From positions 12,282,651-12,346,650 of the forward strand of contig CP137679.1 of assembly GCA_037976565.1 (NCBI GenBank): DNA of 64,000 nucleotides, read 5' to 3'. This DNA is from Mesocentrotus franciscanus. Taxonomy: Eukaryota > Echinodermata > Echinoidea > Camarodonta > Strongylocentrotidae. Below, one piece after another: positions 12,401 to 20,083 of the stretch. The notes beneath the pieces are model-generated. The model ran no database searches, was not told the origin of the DNA, and was given only the letters and a program-made list of their open reading frames with translations. A program made the position numbers and the translations under genes. Within the stretch, counting starts at the first letter, position 1; every line of letters starts with the position of its first letter.

Positions 12401-15400
12401 CAAAGAAAGTGAGTATATTCCTATTGGGCACTTGAAGGTTTCTGCTTTACCCTAGGGCCGTTATAATGGACTGACTTTCAAGGAGTAATAAAGTTCATTC
12501 TTCTGTGAGGCCCACTGCCTCCTATCATCATGAAGTTAATGATTGAAATCCACATTGCAAATAGTTTAATCTATTTACTCTCTCTGTTTCTCTCTCCCTC
12601 TCTCTCTCTTTCTCGCTCTCTCTCTCAACAAATTCTATGACCGCAGGAAGCAGTGAAGGGTCAGAGTTCAGTGATGATCAAGATGTGTGGTTAAATAACG
12701 GGTGAGTAAACGTCAGCCAATAGTCACACTCTTAATGGCTACGCATTGCAAGTTGTTCGGGATAGATGTCTAACATCAACATTCAAATGTTAAAAGGGCA
12801 AGAATGAATTATCAGTACCAGAGGCTGAATTGAATTTGGGTCCCCAAAGGGGAGAGGGTAATGTGAGGGTATTGAAGTGGGAATGAATAGGTCATGAATG
12901 ACACCAATCCCATTTTAATGTATACGTGACTACAAAACCACCTAAAGGTCACATGGTGTGATTTTAAAGCTCACCTCATCTTTTAGATTTAGACCTTAAT
13001 GTTAACCCCAAATTGATGTCTGCAAACTTTTTGGTGGTTTAGTTGTGCCGTTCACATATTTAGTTGCATTACAACTGTCAGCTGGGGTCATGGAATTAAA
13101 AAGTTTAAGAATCACCTTGGTCATCAGAACAATTACAATTTAAAAGAGTCTTGGAATATTACATTTTGACTTTGATAACATAAAAAAGGAGAAATCTAAT
13201 CATACAGTGTACTAATTTAGAAAAGAATGGTGGTAATATAGGGTTATGATGCATGAGTGATATCCTGAAATTCTGCACTGATCTCAATGTCTGCCTTTAA
13301 CATTATTGTAAAACTGTATACAAGATCATCCTCATACTATTCAAGTTTTAGAATAAAGATTATATTTGATTTCTTATTTTATTTTTGATATACTGTAGGA
13401 GTGTTACAGAGAGCTGTGAGGATCTAGTTTCCAGTATCATCGATATCCCTCAGAACTTATTTACATTAAATGGTGAGTTAAATCATACCAGAAAATTTTA
13501 TTAAAACAACTTATCAAGAACTGTTTCAACAATTTAATCAATGCAAATATATTTTGAGATGGTTTTAATGAAACGACATATACATGTATATATATTATTG
13601 TTCTCAGGATTAAGGTCTATATGCCCTTCAGTTTATTACAAAATCTTTAGTTATAGACATTAGAATTTAGACATTGAAAGTGGGTACAAAATATTTGATA
13701 TATCGTAGACAATTTGTGTATACAAAACTTGTAAAATATGTAAATCGAGTATCATCATCCTTTATAAATACATTTATGTCATCACAACATGATTTCTATA
13801 CATTTGAAAATCCCAACCTTTGTTTAGGTTTATGTCAATAGTTCGAAAGAATATTCCATTGTTGGTGAGTGCATGTATTATTCATGGATCACATTCTTGG
13901 CTTATCTCTCATATCTCTTGTTGATTTACCTGTCTGACAAACAGCTTGCCTGAAGAGGAAACCGATAAGGAAAGCTGGCCGTAAGCTATCGGTGACGTCT
14001 TGGACGAGGTTCTGGGTGGGGCTGTGGGGCACCAACCTGGTCCACTATGCAGCCAAGTCCTTCAACTCAATAGAGAGAGCACACGTGAGTAGAGGATGAA
14101 TGGGTTAGAGAATGAGTTGGATAAAACTGTGGCCGATACATGTAGGAGGTATGGTGAATCTCTAGGAGGTTGAGGGAGGGAAGGAAGAAAGGGAGGGAGA
14201 GGAGAGGAAGGGGATGAGAAGGAGGGGAGGAGAGGGAGGGAGGGAGCGAGAAAGGGAGTGTGGGTGGGTTCATAAACTACAATGGTGCTGTAAACTGGAG
14301 AGGGAGAGAGGAAATGATTAATATGGAAAGAGATAACTCACATTAGGGAACAAGAGAGAGAGAGATAGAGGAAAGGAGGGGGGGTTTTATTTACTCCAGA
14401 TACAGTGTATCGGAGAGCAATTAGTATGTCTGATAAGCATATATAAGACAGAGAGGGGGCAATGAGTAGAGATATAAGAGAATTTATTAAAACAGTTGAC
14501 AAGATGCTATAAAGAGATGAATTGAATATACATGTAAATAATTGAACATTGAGAGCGAGGGGAAAGGTGGGGAGGGAGGGAAAGAGAGAAAATGGGGGTA
14601 AATGATAAAGGGGTGATAGATGTTTGAATAGAGACACAAAATGCAATGATAACTACAACTTTGTGAAATGATTTATGGGGAAATTACATGTTTTCAAATT
14701 CATATTCCATTTTTCAAATATAAGTTGCAACTCGAATAGAGTTACATAGAAAGATCTTATTATCCTGCCAATCTGCTTCGTATTTAAGTTTTCATCCTAC
14801 TTACATTAACTATATGAAATTCTGTATTTCTAACTTGTCTTTTATTCTTTGCCATTTCATCTATCCAGTTCAAATCCAAGCCTTGCAAGGTGTTTTCCAT
14901 CTCAGACTGGATGGTTTCCATGCCTGACACCAAACACAGTAACGTCATATTATTAACGGATCCAAATACAGGTATGTAGTCCCACAGGAAGCAATCTCTG
15001 CAGGCATTTAACAATTACCTAGGGTAGTAACATCCAAATGATAATACAGTGAAACCGGTCTATAAAGACCAACAAAGGGAGACAAGAAAAGTGGTCTTTA
15101 TAGGCAGGTGGTCTTTATGTACATGTTCCTTTAATACATGTTTCAATGAGAAACCATTTTCAAGGGAAACCAAAAATATGTTATTTGTAGACAGGTGGTC
15201 TTTCTGTACAGGTGGTCTCTAAAGCAGGTTTGACTGTAATTATAATGATAAGTTATTGTTTATAGCACATATCATGTTATGATATGTACTTATGCATTAC
15301 TAAAATAGCATAGATTTTATTGCCCAAGCTTTATGGTTTCCATGCCTGACATGAAACACGGCCCAGAAAAAAACTTTATCTTTAAACATTTTTTATTAAA

Positions 15401-16820
15401 AATTTATGTCTCCTTTTCTCCTTCAGGTAACAGCTACAAGTACAAAGCGCAGAGCTACTCGGTGGCTTGTGCGTGGGTCAGGAATCTTGACGAAGCTACA
15501 AAGAAAAAGAGAGGACCAAAGGTATGTCCTTGGGGATACCCGTTTTCAGGGTTTTGCCTCATTTCAAGCCCTACGACCTCTTTGTTTCAGGCTTTTTAAG
15601 GCTCTTCAGGCTCTGTATTATGGAGAGTAGATTTGAGGTACAACCATGTGGATAGTCCTTAAAGGCATCGTTTAACAATGTTAAATCTGAAATGCACGGC
15701 CCTACATGTACATGTTATCAGTGTCTGTGATATGGTGTAATATTGAGGCCCTAAAAAAAAATTGCGCTTCAAAATGATCAAGAAGTGCCTCAAAAAAGTA
15801 AAAATCTTTGAGTGACCGGTTTTACCATACTCGTTTTCCCCAATAGACTGTGGTGTTATGAAAACCGATAGGAAAACGCAAAATTTGGTTTCGATTTCCA
15901 ATCATAAATATCTTGATAATCAGACAGGCGATCGGCTTGTAAAATTCATGGGGTTCCTGACTGACCTAAATGTTTATAATTATCATTGCAGCATGAGCTA
16001 AATCCAGGATTTTGTTTCAGAATCTGAGACAAAGTTACCAGATTCCTTTAAAAGGACTCTTTGTATTCTTTCATATTGATTGAGAAGGACTGAGAATCAA
16101 TAAAGTCTAGACTCTAGACTGTTCGGACAGTTTAACTGTCAGTGGTCAGAAGTGAAGGGGAAAGCCGCAGGAAGTTGTGGATGAAAAAGGCAGGAAAGCG
16201 GACTTAGACTCCTGATTTTGTTTCCCCCCTACTTCCACCGGCTTCCTTCACTTCACTCCTGATGACGGACAGTTAACCTGTCCAAAATGTTGAGACTTTA
16301 TTGATTCTCAGTCCTTTTCCAGGACTTCTCAATCAACGCAAAAGAATACAAACAGTCCTTTTAAGGACTATCTACATGGTTGTACCGCAAGTCTACTCTC
16401 TGTTATCTTCTCGCCATGCAAACCTGTACTTTCAAACAACATTAGGCTCTATATTGTAGAACAAATGAGGCCTTGACATGTGCGAGTCTCTTTTGGGGTC
16501 AAGTATAAAGTGAAACCAACTGGTATCCCTGCTTTTTCTCCTTATTGCCTTATCTTTTATGTAATCTGAATCTTAGAAACAAAACAAAACAAAACCCCAG
16601 AAAGAAGTTGTAATGAAGAAACTGCTAATGTATGAGAGACTTTAGTTTAGTCTAAAGGAGTCAAGGAAGCTGTTCCTGAGTGGCATAGGTGATATTTATA
16701 TGCAATTAGATATGTAAGCAGATTTGACTGCATGTGGATTGTCAATAAGTCTAATGAAACTTCCATCATCTTATTTTCTTTTCAACTTAGACTCCGGCTA
16801 ACCTGATGAGCTTCGAGTGA
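360..16820 (+). CDS. RALGPS: RALGPS1/2-like Ral guanine-nucleotide exchange factor, 3' part (11 exons + 1 cassette exon)
   Basis: RALGPS proteins load GTP onto Ral through a Cdc25/RasGEF domain and bind membrane phosphoinositides through a C-terminal PH domain. Exons seen: 360-442, 1119-1258, 2448-2509, 10498-10615, (11412-11447 cassette), 11911-12017, 12647-12701, 13399-13472, 13945-14084, 14869-14971, 15427-15521, 16791-16820. All have AG/GT borders and compatible phases, and with one base from the upstream exon they give 336 codons including TGA. The protein starts at the end of the RasGEF domain ([18 protein letters not shown], then [15 protein letters not shown]). It continues through a Ser/Pro linker with a PSTP (PxxP) motif and GPRHLLDDS, then a PH domain ([20 protein letters not shown] to AWVRNL), and ends NLMSFE. 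This matches the order and the C-terminus of vertebrate RALGPS1/2 as I know them. The catalytic core lies left of the window. Whether it is pro-orthologous to both vertebrate paralogues is inferred. Confidence 0.93.
820..972 (+). mobile_element. Probable LINE-type 3' tail ending in (ATTGA)n
   Basis: TTGGGTTCCCCC is followed by T-rich sequence, GATTTGGACAAAAAA and a pentanucleotide tail of about five ATTGA units (945-972). This resembles 3' ends of non-LTR retroelements with short-repeat tails. No reverse-transcriptase reading frame is present, so it would be a dead 5'-truncated copy. Confidence 0.4.
1119..1258 (+). CDS. RALGPS: RALGPS exon: RasGEF C-terminal helices
   Basis: The acceptor follows a long (CT)n tract. 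It encodes [20 protein letters not shown] and [20 protein letters not shown], strongly RALGPS-like, and ends phase 2 at donor GTGAGT. Confidence 0.92.
2448..2509 (+). CDS. RALGPS: RALGPS exon: start of the linker
   Basis: Phase 2 to phase 1. Encodes [20 protein letters not shown] then T, equivalent to the SLKIEP stretch after the GEF domain. It is flanked by TTCTTAG and GTAAGA. The next intron is 8 kb and repeat-filled. Confidence 0.85.
4043..4279. mobile_element. Foldback element with tRNA-like loop
   Basis: Two near-perfect arms of about 85 bp (4043-4128 and 4194-4279) run from CACCCAGTAAATAAG through AACAAGTCAGAAAAAATCTC to CAGCGGGACTTGA, and the reverse. The loop holds the 5' half of a tRNA-like sequence and an 18-T run. 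It lies in the 8 kb intron of RALGPS. Read on the minus strand, the loop plus left arm form a pol III-like unit. Confidence 0.75.
4107..4175 (-). tRNA. tRNA-derived sequence (pseudo-tRNA), probably SINE-related
   Basis: On the minus strand TGGCCTGGTGG resembles an A box and GGTTCAAGTCC matches the B box, with a plausible anticodon stem (GCTGC/GCAGT) around loop CCGGCAA. The loop lacks U33, the acceptor stem does not pair, and a T6 pol III terminator follows at 4101-4106. It is better read as a tRNA-derived repeat than as a working tRNA gene. Confidence 0.5.
5369..5906. mobile_element. TTAA-ended foldback/MITE, family 2
   Basis: The terminal inverted repeats are TTAAAGATACTATGTCCC on the left and TTAAAGGTACTATGTCCC (reverse complement) on the right, about 28 bp, both beginning TTAA. 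The interior has a 79-codon minus-strand frame (5561-5800) with no recognised domain and no transposase. Confidence 0.72.
6856..6994. mobile_element. 139-bp palindromic MITE
   Basis: The ends are GGCCCGTATTCTGAAGTC and, inverted, GGCCTGTATTCTGAAGTC. The interior is a degenerate TTTAAACC palindrome. TCA flanks both sides, a possible short target duplication. Confidence 0.7.
7001..7362. repeat. Inverted-repeat pair (about 60-bp arms)
   Basis: 7001-7060 (…GGTCCCTGTATTAAAGCCTA…) recurs reverse-complemented at 7304-7362 (…TAAGCTTAATACAGGGAC…) with about 80% identity by eye. It directly abuts the MITE at 6856-6994. Probably an old foldback element. Confidence 0.5.
7421..7587 (+). repeat. Tandem duplication, 80-bp period
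   Basis: TTCAGTTCTGAATACA starts at 7421 and again at 7501. Each copy ends in ACTTAGTTTAAACAGAAC. Two copies, with a few substitutions and a short insertion in the second. Confidence 0.7.
8011..8378. mobile_element. Foldback element with subterminal GATGAAGAC motifs
   Basis: The left end AGGTGTGTCTTCATCAGC mirrors the right end GCTGATGAAGACAGGCCT. The inversion continues through CTCGAGATTG and AAATAGCGGG. The motif CTTCATCAGC or its complement recurs at about 8020, 8093, 8186 (variant), 8286 and 8361. No coding potential; intronic in RALGPS. Confidence 0.7.
8394..8874. mobile_element. MITE family 6 (TTAAAGTGTAACAATCACC ends)
   Basis: The left end reads TTAAAGTGTAACAATCACC and the right end, reverse-complemented, TATAGTGTACCAAATCACC. 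The interior shares CAGAACCCAAGTC and ATAGAAGTAATATTTAGAG-type blocks with copies at 47630-47779, 58010-58165 and 63336-63723. Confidence 0.62.
8905..8990 (+). repeat. Direct repeat of 7905-7985
   Basis: GACCTAATAATAGC, TTGAGCTGGATTC/TGAGCTTGATTC and GGGATTGTGATG occur in the same order at 7905-7985 and 8905-8990, about 1 kb apart. They flank the two foldback elements between them. Confidence 0.55.
9525..9537 (+). promoter_or_regulatory. DR1 nuclear-receptor half-site pair
   Basis: AGGTCAAAGGTCA is a perfect direct repeat spaced by one base, the consensus for HNF4/RXR-type receptors. It is one of several in the tandem array, so function is not implied. Confidence 0.35.
9807..9819 (+). promoter_or_regulatory. 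DR1 nuclear-receptor half-site pair
   Basis: Second perfect AGGTCAAAGGTCA, in the third tandem unit, at the same unit position as 9525-9537. Confidence 0.35.
9961..9980 (+). promoter_or_regulatory. Triple DR1-type array
   Basis: AGGTCA-A-AGGTGA-A-AGGTCA: three half-sites with one-base spacers in the last unit, an expansion of the pair seen in units 1 and 3. Confidence 0.35.
10498..10615 (+). CDS. RALGPS: RALGPS exon: Gly/Ser/Pro linker
   Basis: Phase 1 to phase 2. Encodes a GGGGG run, KSTPSTPV (a PxxP motif, possible SH3 ligand) and [12 protein letters not shown], the counterpart of the vertebrate PHGHRKCHSLG segment. Donor GTAAGT. Confidence 0.85.
10666..10894 (+). mobile_element. 229-bp MITE, copy A (ACAATTAACAACT ends)
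   Basis: The ends ACAATTAACAACTGAATTAT and its inverse AATAATTAAGTTGTTAATTG are terminal inverted repeats that extend through CATACCCCTT/AAGGGTATG. A second copy in opposite orientation is at 50589-50825. Confidence 0.72.
11412..11447 (+). CDS. RALGPS: RALGPS 36-nt symmetric cassette exon (predicted)
   Basis: A CCCCCTAG acceptor and a GTAAAA donor enclose 36 bases that read [11 protein letters not shown] in the frame of both neighbours (phase 2 in and out), so they can be included or skipped without a shift. Inclusion gives APAEPLSFPN, similar in position to a TAEFKSATFPN stretch in vertebrate RALGPS. It was found by eye and has no transcript support. Confidence 0.5.
   Translation, partial: CSKPLGACRTS
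11911..12017 (+). CDS. RALGPS: RALGPS exon: GPRHLLDDS segment
   Basis: The TTTTTTCCAG acceptor starts [20 protein letters not shown], matching the [13 protein letters not shown] block of vertebrate RALGPS. It exits phase 1 at GTACGT. Confidence 0.9.
12647..12701 (+). CDS. RALGPS: RALGPS exon: acidic linker
   Basis: Phase 1 to phase 2. Encodes [18 protein letters not shown], like the SSDGSELSEE segment before the PH domain. It is preceded by a CT-rich tract at 12575-12626. Donor GTGAGT. Confidence 0.85.
13399..13472 (+). CDS. RALGPS: RALGPS exon: pre-PH linker
   Basis: Phase 2 to phase 1. Encodes [20 protein letters not shown] then LFTLN. The phase fits both neighbours exactly. Less conserved than the surrounding exons. 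Confidence 0.82.
13945..14084 (+). CDS. RALGPS: RALGPS exon: PH domain strands 1-4
   Basis: Encodes [20 protein letters not shown] and [20 protein letters not shown], the basic first half of the PH domain with the W-x-x-x-W pattern. It ends in phase 0 at GTGAGT. Confidence 0.92.
14160..14262 (+). repeat. GGGA/GAGG purine tract
   Basis: About 100 bases of G and A only (GGGAGG, GAAGG units) in the RALGPS intron after 14084; further GA-rich runs at 14296-14390 and 14550-14600. Low complexity. Antisense frames across it are spurious. Confidence 0.8.
14869..14971 (+). CDS. RALGPS: RALGPS exon: PH domain middle
   Basis: Encodes [20 protein letters not shown] and [10 protein letters not shown], matching the V-x-GWMVMMADDPEHPDLFLLTD region. 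Acceptor CTATCCAG, donor GTATGT, exit phase 1. Confidence 0.92.
15427..15521 (+). CDS. RALGPS: RALGPS exon: PH domain C-terminal helix
   Basis: Encodes [20 protein letters not shown] then [12 protein letters not shown]. It holds the conserved GNSYKF/Y start and the terminal PH tryptophan. Exit phase 0. Confidence 0.92.
15624..16402. mobile_element. Long-arm foldback element hosting a nested MITE
   Basis: The right arm 16292-16402 (AGACTTTATTGATTCTCAG … ACTATCTACATGGTTGTACC) is the inverted copy of 15624-15660 joined to 16052-16110. The left arm is split by the 393-bp MITE at 15659-16051. The 180-bp centre contains CACTTCACTCCTGATGACGG. It lies in the last RALGPS intron. Confidence 0.82.
15659..16051 (+). 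mobile_element. TTAA-ended MITE, family 1, copy 1
   Basis: Flanked by TTAA on both sides, with ends TTAAAGGCATCG and (inverted) TTAAAGGAATCT. The interior reads CTTCAAAATGATCA, GTGACCGGTTTTACC and TAATCAGACAGGCGATCGGC. Three more copies lie at 41639, 49766 and 54169. The intact right arm of the host foldback supplies the empty site with a single TTAA. Confidence 0.85.
16791..16820 (+). CDS. RALGPS: RALGPS last coding exon and stop
   Basis: After acceptor TTCAACTTAG it reads TPANLMSFE and TGA. Vertebrate RALGPS ends PTNLMTFE, so this fixes the C-terminus. Confidence 0.9.
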   Translation, partial: TPANLMSFE

Positions 16821-19460
16821 CTCTCTCATCGTGACTGGTCCGTGACGTCAAAAACGACTCGCTGATCGTCGTGACAACCTATGGTGCTTCCATTTGTCTG
16901 CCATGGTACTATACAGTAGTAGTGTGGAGCAGCTCTCTTTATGTGTGTGTGAGTTCCTAGTCTAAATAGTGTGAAGTTCCTGGTCCGATCTCTTGGACCA
17001 GGACTCTTGTACTTCAACCTCATTTCTGGTGTGTTTGATAATAGTTCCAGGACTTGGGGAGAAATTGTTATGTTCTAGTCTTGGTCCTGGCCTTGATCAG
17101 TCTTATTTGCATGTAAATCGTGTAAGGTCTTTTTATAATAGTCCTGGTATTTATGAGTCTATTTACATACACTGTATTTTCACGTTTGGTCAGTTTTTGC
17201 AGTAGTGCTGGTCGTTATTAGTCAAATTTACATACACGTATGTTTCAAATTTGGTTAGTTTTTGCATTAATTTTGGACCTTATTAGTCTATTTCATTCAT
17301 TATATGTTTCAAGTTGGGTCAGTTTTTGCAGTAGCACTGGTCCTTATTAGTCAAATCTCCATTCACCCTGTATGTTTCCATAGCCTTCTTTAAATACCTT
17401 ATTTTCAATCTCATCTTTTATTGATCACATATACATATATGTAATACTTTGCTATAAAACAGTCAACTGGGTAAGCCTTCATGGAAATGTCATAAGTACA
17501 TTACAAGTTTTCTAATCTCATATTGATATGCATATCACAGAGATATCAGCTAACTTGTGCCTAAGACGGTTTCGTGAAAAGCTGCCCTTTAATTTGTAGA
17601 AACTTCCAATGTTTCATGTCTACTTTGGGATGTCCCATGAGGCAGACTGATCTTTGGCACCAAGTGGTTGACTGCCTTTGATGGAGTCGAGGCTCTTTGA
17701 AGTAAAATCAAAATGTTTTAATGTGAATGGTCGCAAGCTAAAGCTAATTTAGCTGTTAGAACTTGTTTGTAAACATGTATTGGTAGTATTCTACTAAATG
17801 AATTATGAAGAACATTCAAAGACACACATTCATGTGGTACATAACTTCATGGCATATAGCATCCAATTCCTGGTATTGCATAAACGTATTGTTATGTTCT
17901 TTAAACCAGTGCTTCAAATTAGCTTCCACTGTCAACTATTGCATATAGAATCATTCTCTTTTTAGCCATTTATGAAACCATTATTTAAACCTTACAACGT
18001 ATATTCCTGTTTCATTTACATGTTCAGAAGTTTCAAGTGTGTGCGGGGTTCAATATTTATTTTCGCTTTATCTACTGTATAAACTTACTTCATTTGATAA
18101 AAGTAGCGATGCCTCCCATTGCATGATGGGAGGTACTTGATTCACTAAATGGTTACTTATATTGCCATAAGGCCTATTTTTCTGTACAACTCAAACGGTT
18201 TTGCTGTGGAAGTGTTAAATGTGTTCCTGAAATTACCTTCAGTTGTTGATAAAGGTTTGGTTAGTAAATCACACAAAAAGTTTAAATGGGGAAAAGGAAT
18301 GTGGATATGGTAATAATGAGTACAGATACCGGTACTTAATTTCCCTCTTTTTATAAGGTCTATCTACATGTACATATGCCACGGTGAACCACCACATTTT
18401 TTTTTTTTTGGTTATTGGGGAATAAATGGCGAGTGGGAATGAAAACGGTCCTATACATACTCACTAAGATGTATGTTGTTAGATACAAAAATTTGAAGAA
18501 GAAGGTATGAGAGGATACTGTGTGTTGAAAGCCAGAAGGGTGTTAACTTGTGTCTTTAACACAGACCTCACGCAGGCAGCTTGGAGAAGAGCCATAAACG
18601 GGAAATGAAACCTACAACCTCACTGTGTGGGAAAAACTGACATCAAACGATGATGATCGGTATGCCTAGAAAATCCCTGCGGTTTTACCGTGGCATATGT
18701 AAACAAGACTTCATACATGAAGATGTACGATGTAAAACATTTAAAAGATAGGTGTGGTCATGGGGGAGGTGTATAGTTTGTGACATGACTGCATGTGCAG
18801 TTGACATTGACCTGAGTTGACCCCATGACCATGCCATTTGACCTGTGGGTCCAATCCTTGGTTATTGGGGAATAAATGGCGAGTGGGAATGAAAACGGTC
18901 CTATACATACTCACTAAGATGTATGTTGTTAGATACAAAAATTTGAAGAAGAAGGTATGAGAGGATACTGTGTGTTGAAAGCCAGAAGGGTGTTAACTTG
19001 TGTCTTTTAACACAGACCTCACGCAGGCAGCTTGGAGAAGAGCCATAAACGGGAAATGAAACCTACAACCTCACTGTGTGGGAAAAACTGACATCAAACG
19101 ATGATGATCGGTATGCCTAGAAAATCCCTGCGGTTTTACCGTGGCATATGTAAACAAGACTTCATACATGTAGATGTTAAGATGTAAAACATTTAAAGAA
19201 AGGCGTGGTCATGGGGCAGGTGTATAGTTTGTGACATGACTGCATGTGCAGTTGACATTGACCCGAGTTGACCCCGTGACCATGCCATTTGACCTCTAAC
19301 CTTTGTGCAATAATATGTACAGTTTGTTTATATTATTTTTTTTGTTTATATATTATTTTTCTTCTCAAGAGGCTGATAAGATTGTATATAAGTTTGTAGA
19401 AAGTAAACAGATTGGCCAGTATTTGTAAAAGCATAATAATTTTGGTCCCAAAATAAATCT
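16821..19460 (+). other. RALGPS: RALGPS 3' UTR / downstream region
   Basis: No coding signal. Fivefold-degenerate GGTCAGTTTTTGCAGTAG.. and CTTATTAGTC phrases recur at 17188-17350. AATAAA occurs at 18420 and 18870 (within the duplicated block) and at about 19451, any of which could serve polyadenylation. The true UTR end cannot be fixed without transcripts. Confidence 0.5.
18409..19294 (+). repeat. 450-bp tandem duplication
   Basis: GGTTATTGGGGAATAAATGG begins at 18410 and 18860, and the two blocks stay nearly identical to CATGCCATTTGACCT (18844/19294) with only a few substitutions and single-base indels. The high identity means a recent duplication. Confidence 0.92.
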
Positions 19461-19614
19461 AGACTAAGTTGGTTGAGTTTGTCCACTAATATGCAAAAAT
19501 ATCAAACTAATTTCTCGTTTCATTTTGTGACTGAATCCATTTTGTTCATTCATGTCAATACAAAATCTCAGTAATTTGTAAGGAATGGAAAAGCAATTAT
19601 GTCCTTTAAGCATG

Positions 19615-19760
19615 ATAGTAATCTACATTTGCCACTCTCAACCCAGGTTTAGACGAAATGGGTACCTGGTAGTAAGTTGATATTCCTTGAACGCTTTCAG
19701 CGCCTTACAAGAGCTTGGCCTTGAGCGTCCCCTCGGAAGGATCTGTTCATGACTTTCCTT
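19615..19760 (+). mobile_element. SINE body fragment
   Basis: ATCTACATTTGCCAC, CCCAGGT..AATGGGTACCTGGTAG and TTCCTTGAA match, in order, the body of the tRNA-derived SINE at 53755-54048. The tRNA head is missing, so this is a 5'-truncated or decayed copy. Confidence 0.55.
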
Positions 19761-19856
19761 TTATCATTTTCTTATCTGCACTTAGCAGAACAAAAACCAG
19801 AGGACAAAGTCAGTTCTCTGTCTGCTTTCATGAATACTGGCCAATGTGTTTAGAGT

Positions 19857-20083
19857 TTAAAGGCAGGGCATTTCACTGACATCGCTACCACCACTGTAAT
19901 GTATTTTCAATCGCGCCATCTTTCCGTAAGGCTTACATAGAGCACTTTCCAATTCCTGTACCCAAGCATCATCAGTTGGTGATGCATTGTGGGACATGGC
20001 CGTCAGCACATCGGGACATTGTGAGCAGCAGATGGCAGTATACATAAATCTGAATTAGGGTCAGTGGAATACCCTGCCTTTAA
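19857..20083. mobile_element. TTAA-ended MITE, family 3
   Basis: Left TTAAAGGCAGGGCATTTCAC, right (inverted) TTAAAGGCAGGGTATTCCAC: nearly perfect terminal inverted repeats with TTAA on both outer edges, 227 bp. A 62-codon minus-strand frame inside has no recognised domain. Confidence 0.8.

Noticed and set aside
15659..15901. 80-codon minus-strand frame similar to one at 54213-54404
   Set aside because: The similarity is because both lie in copies of the same non-coding MITE; frames are not kept in the other two copies.
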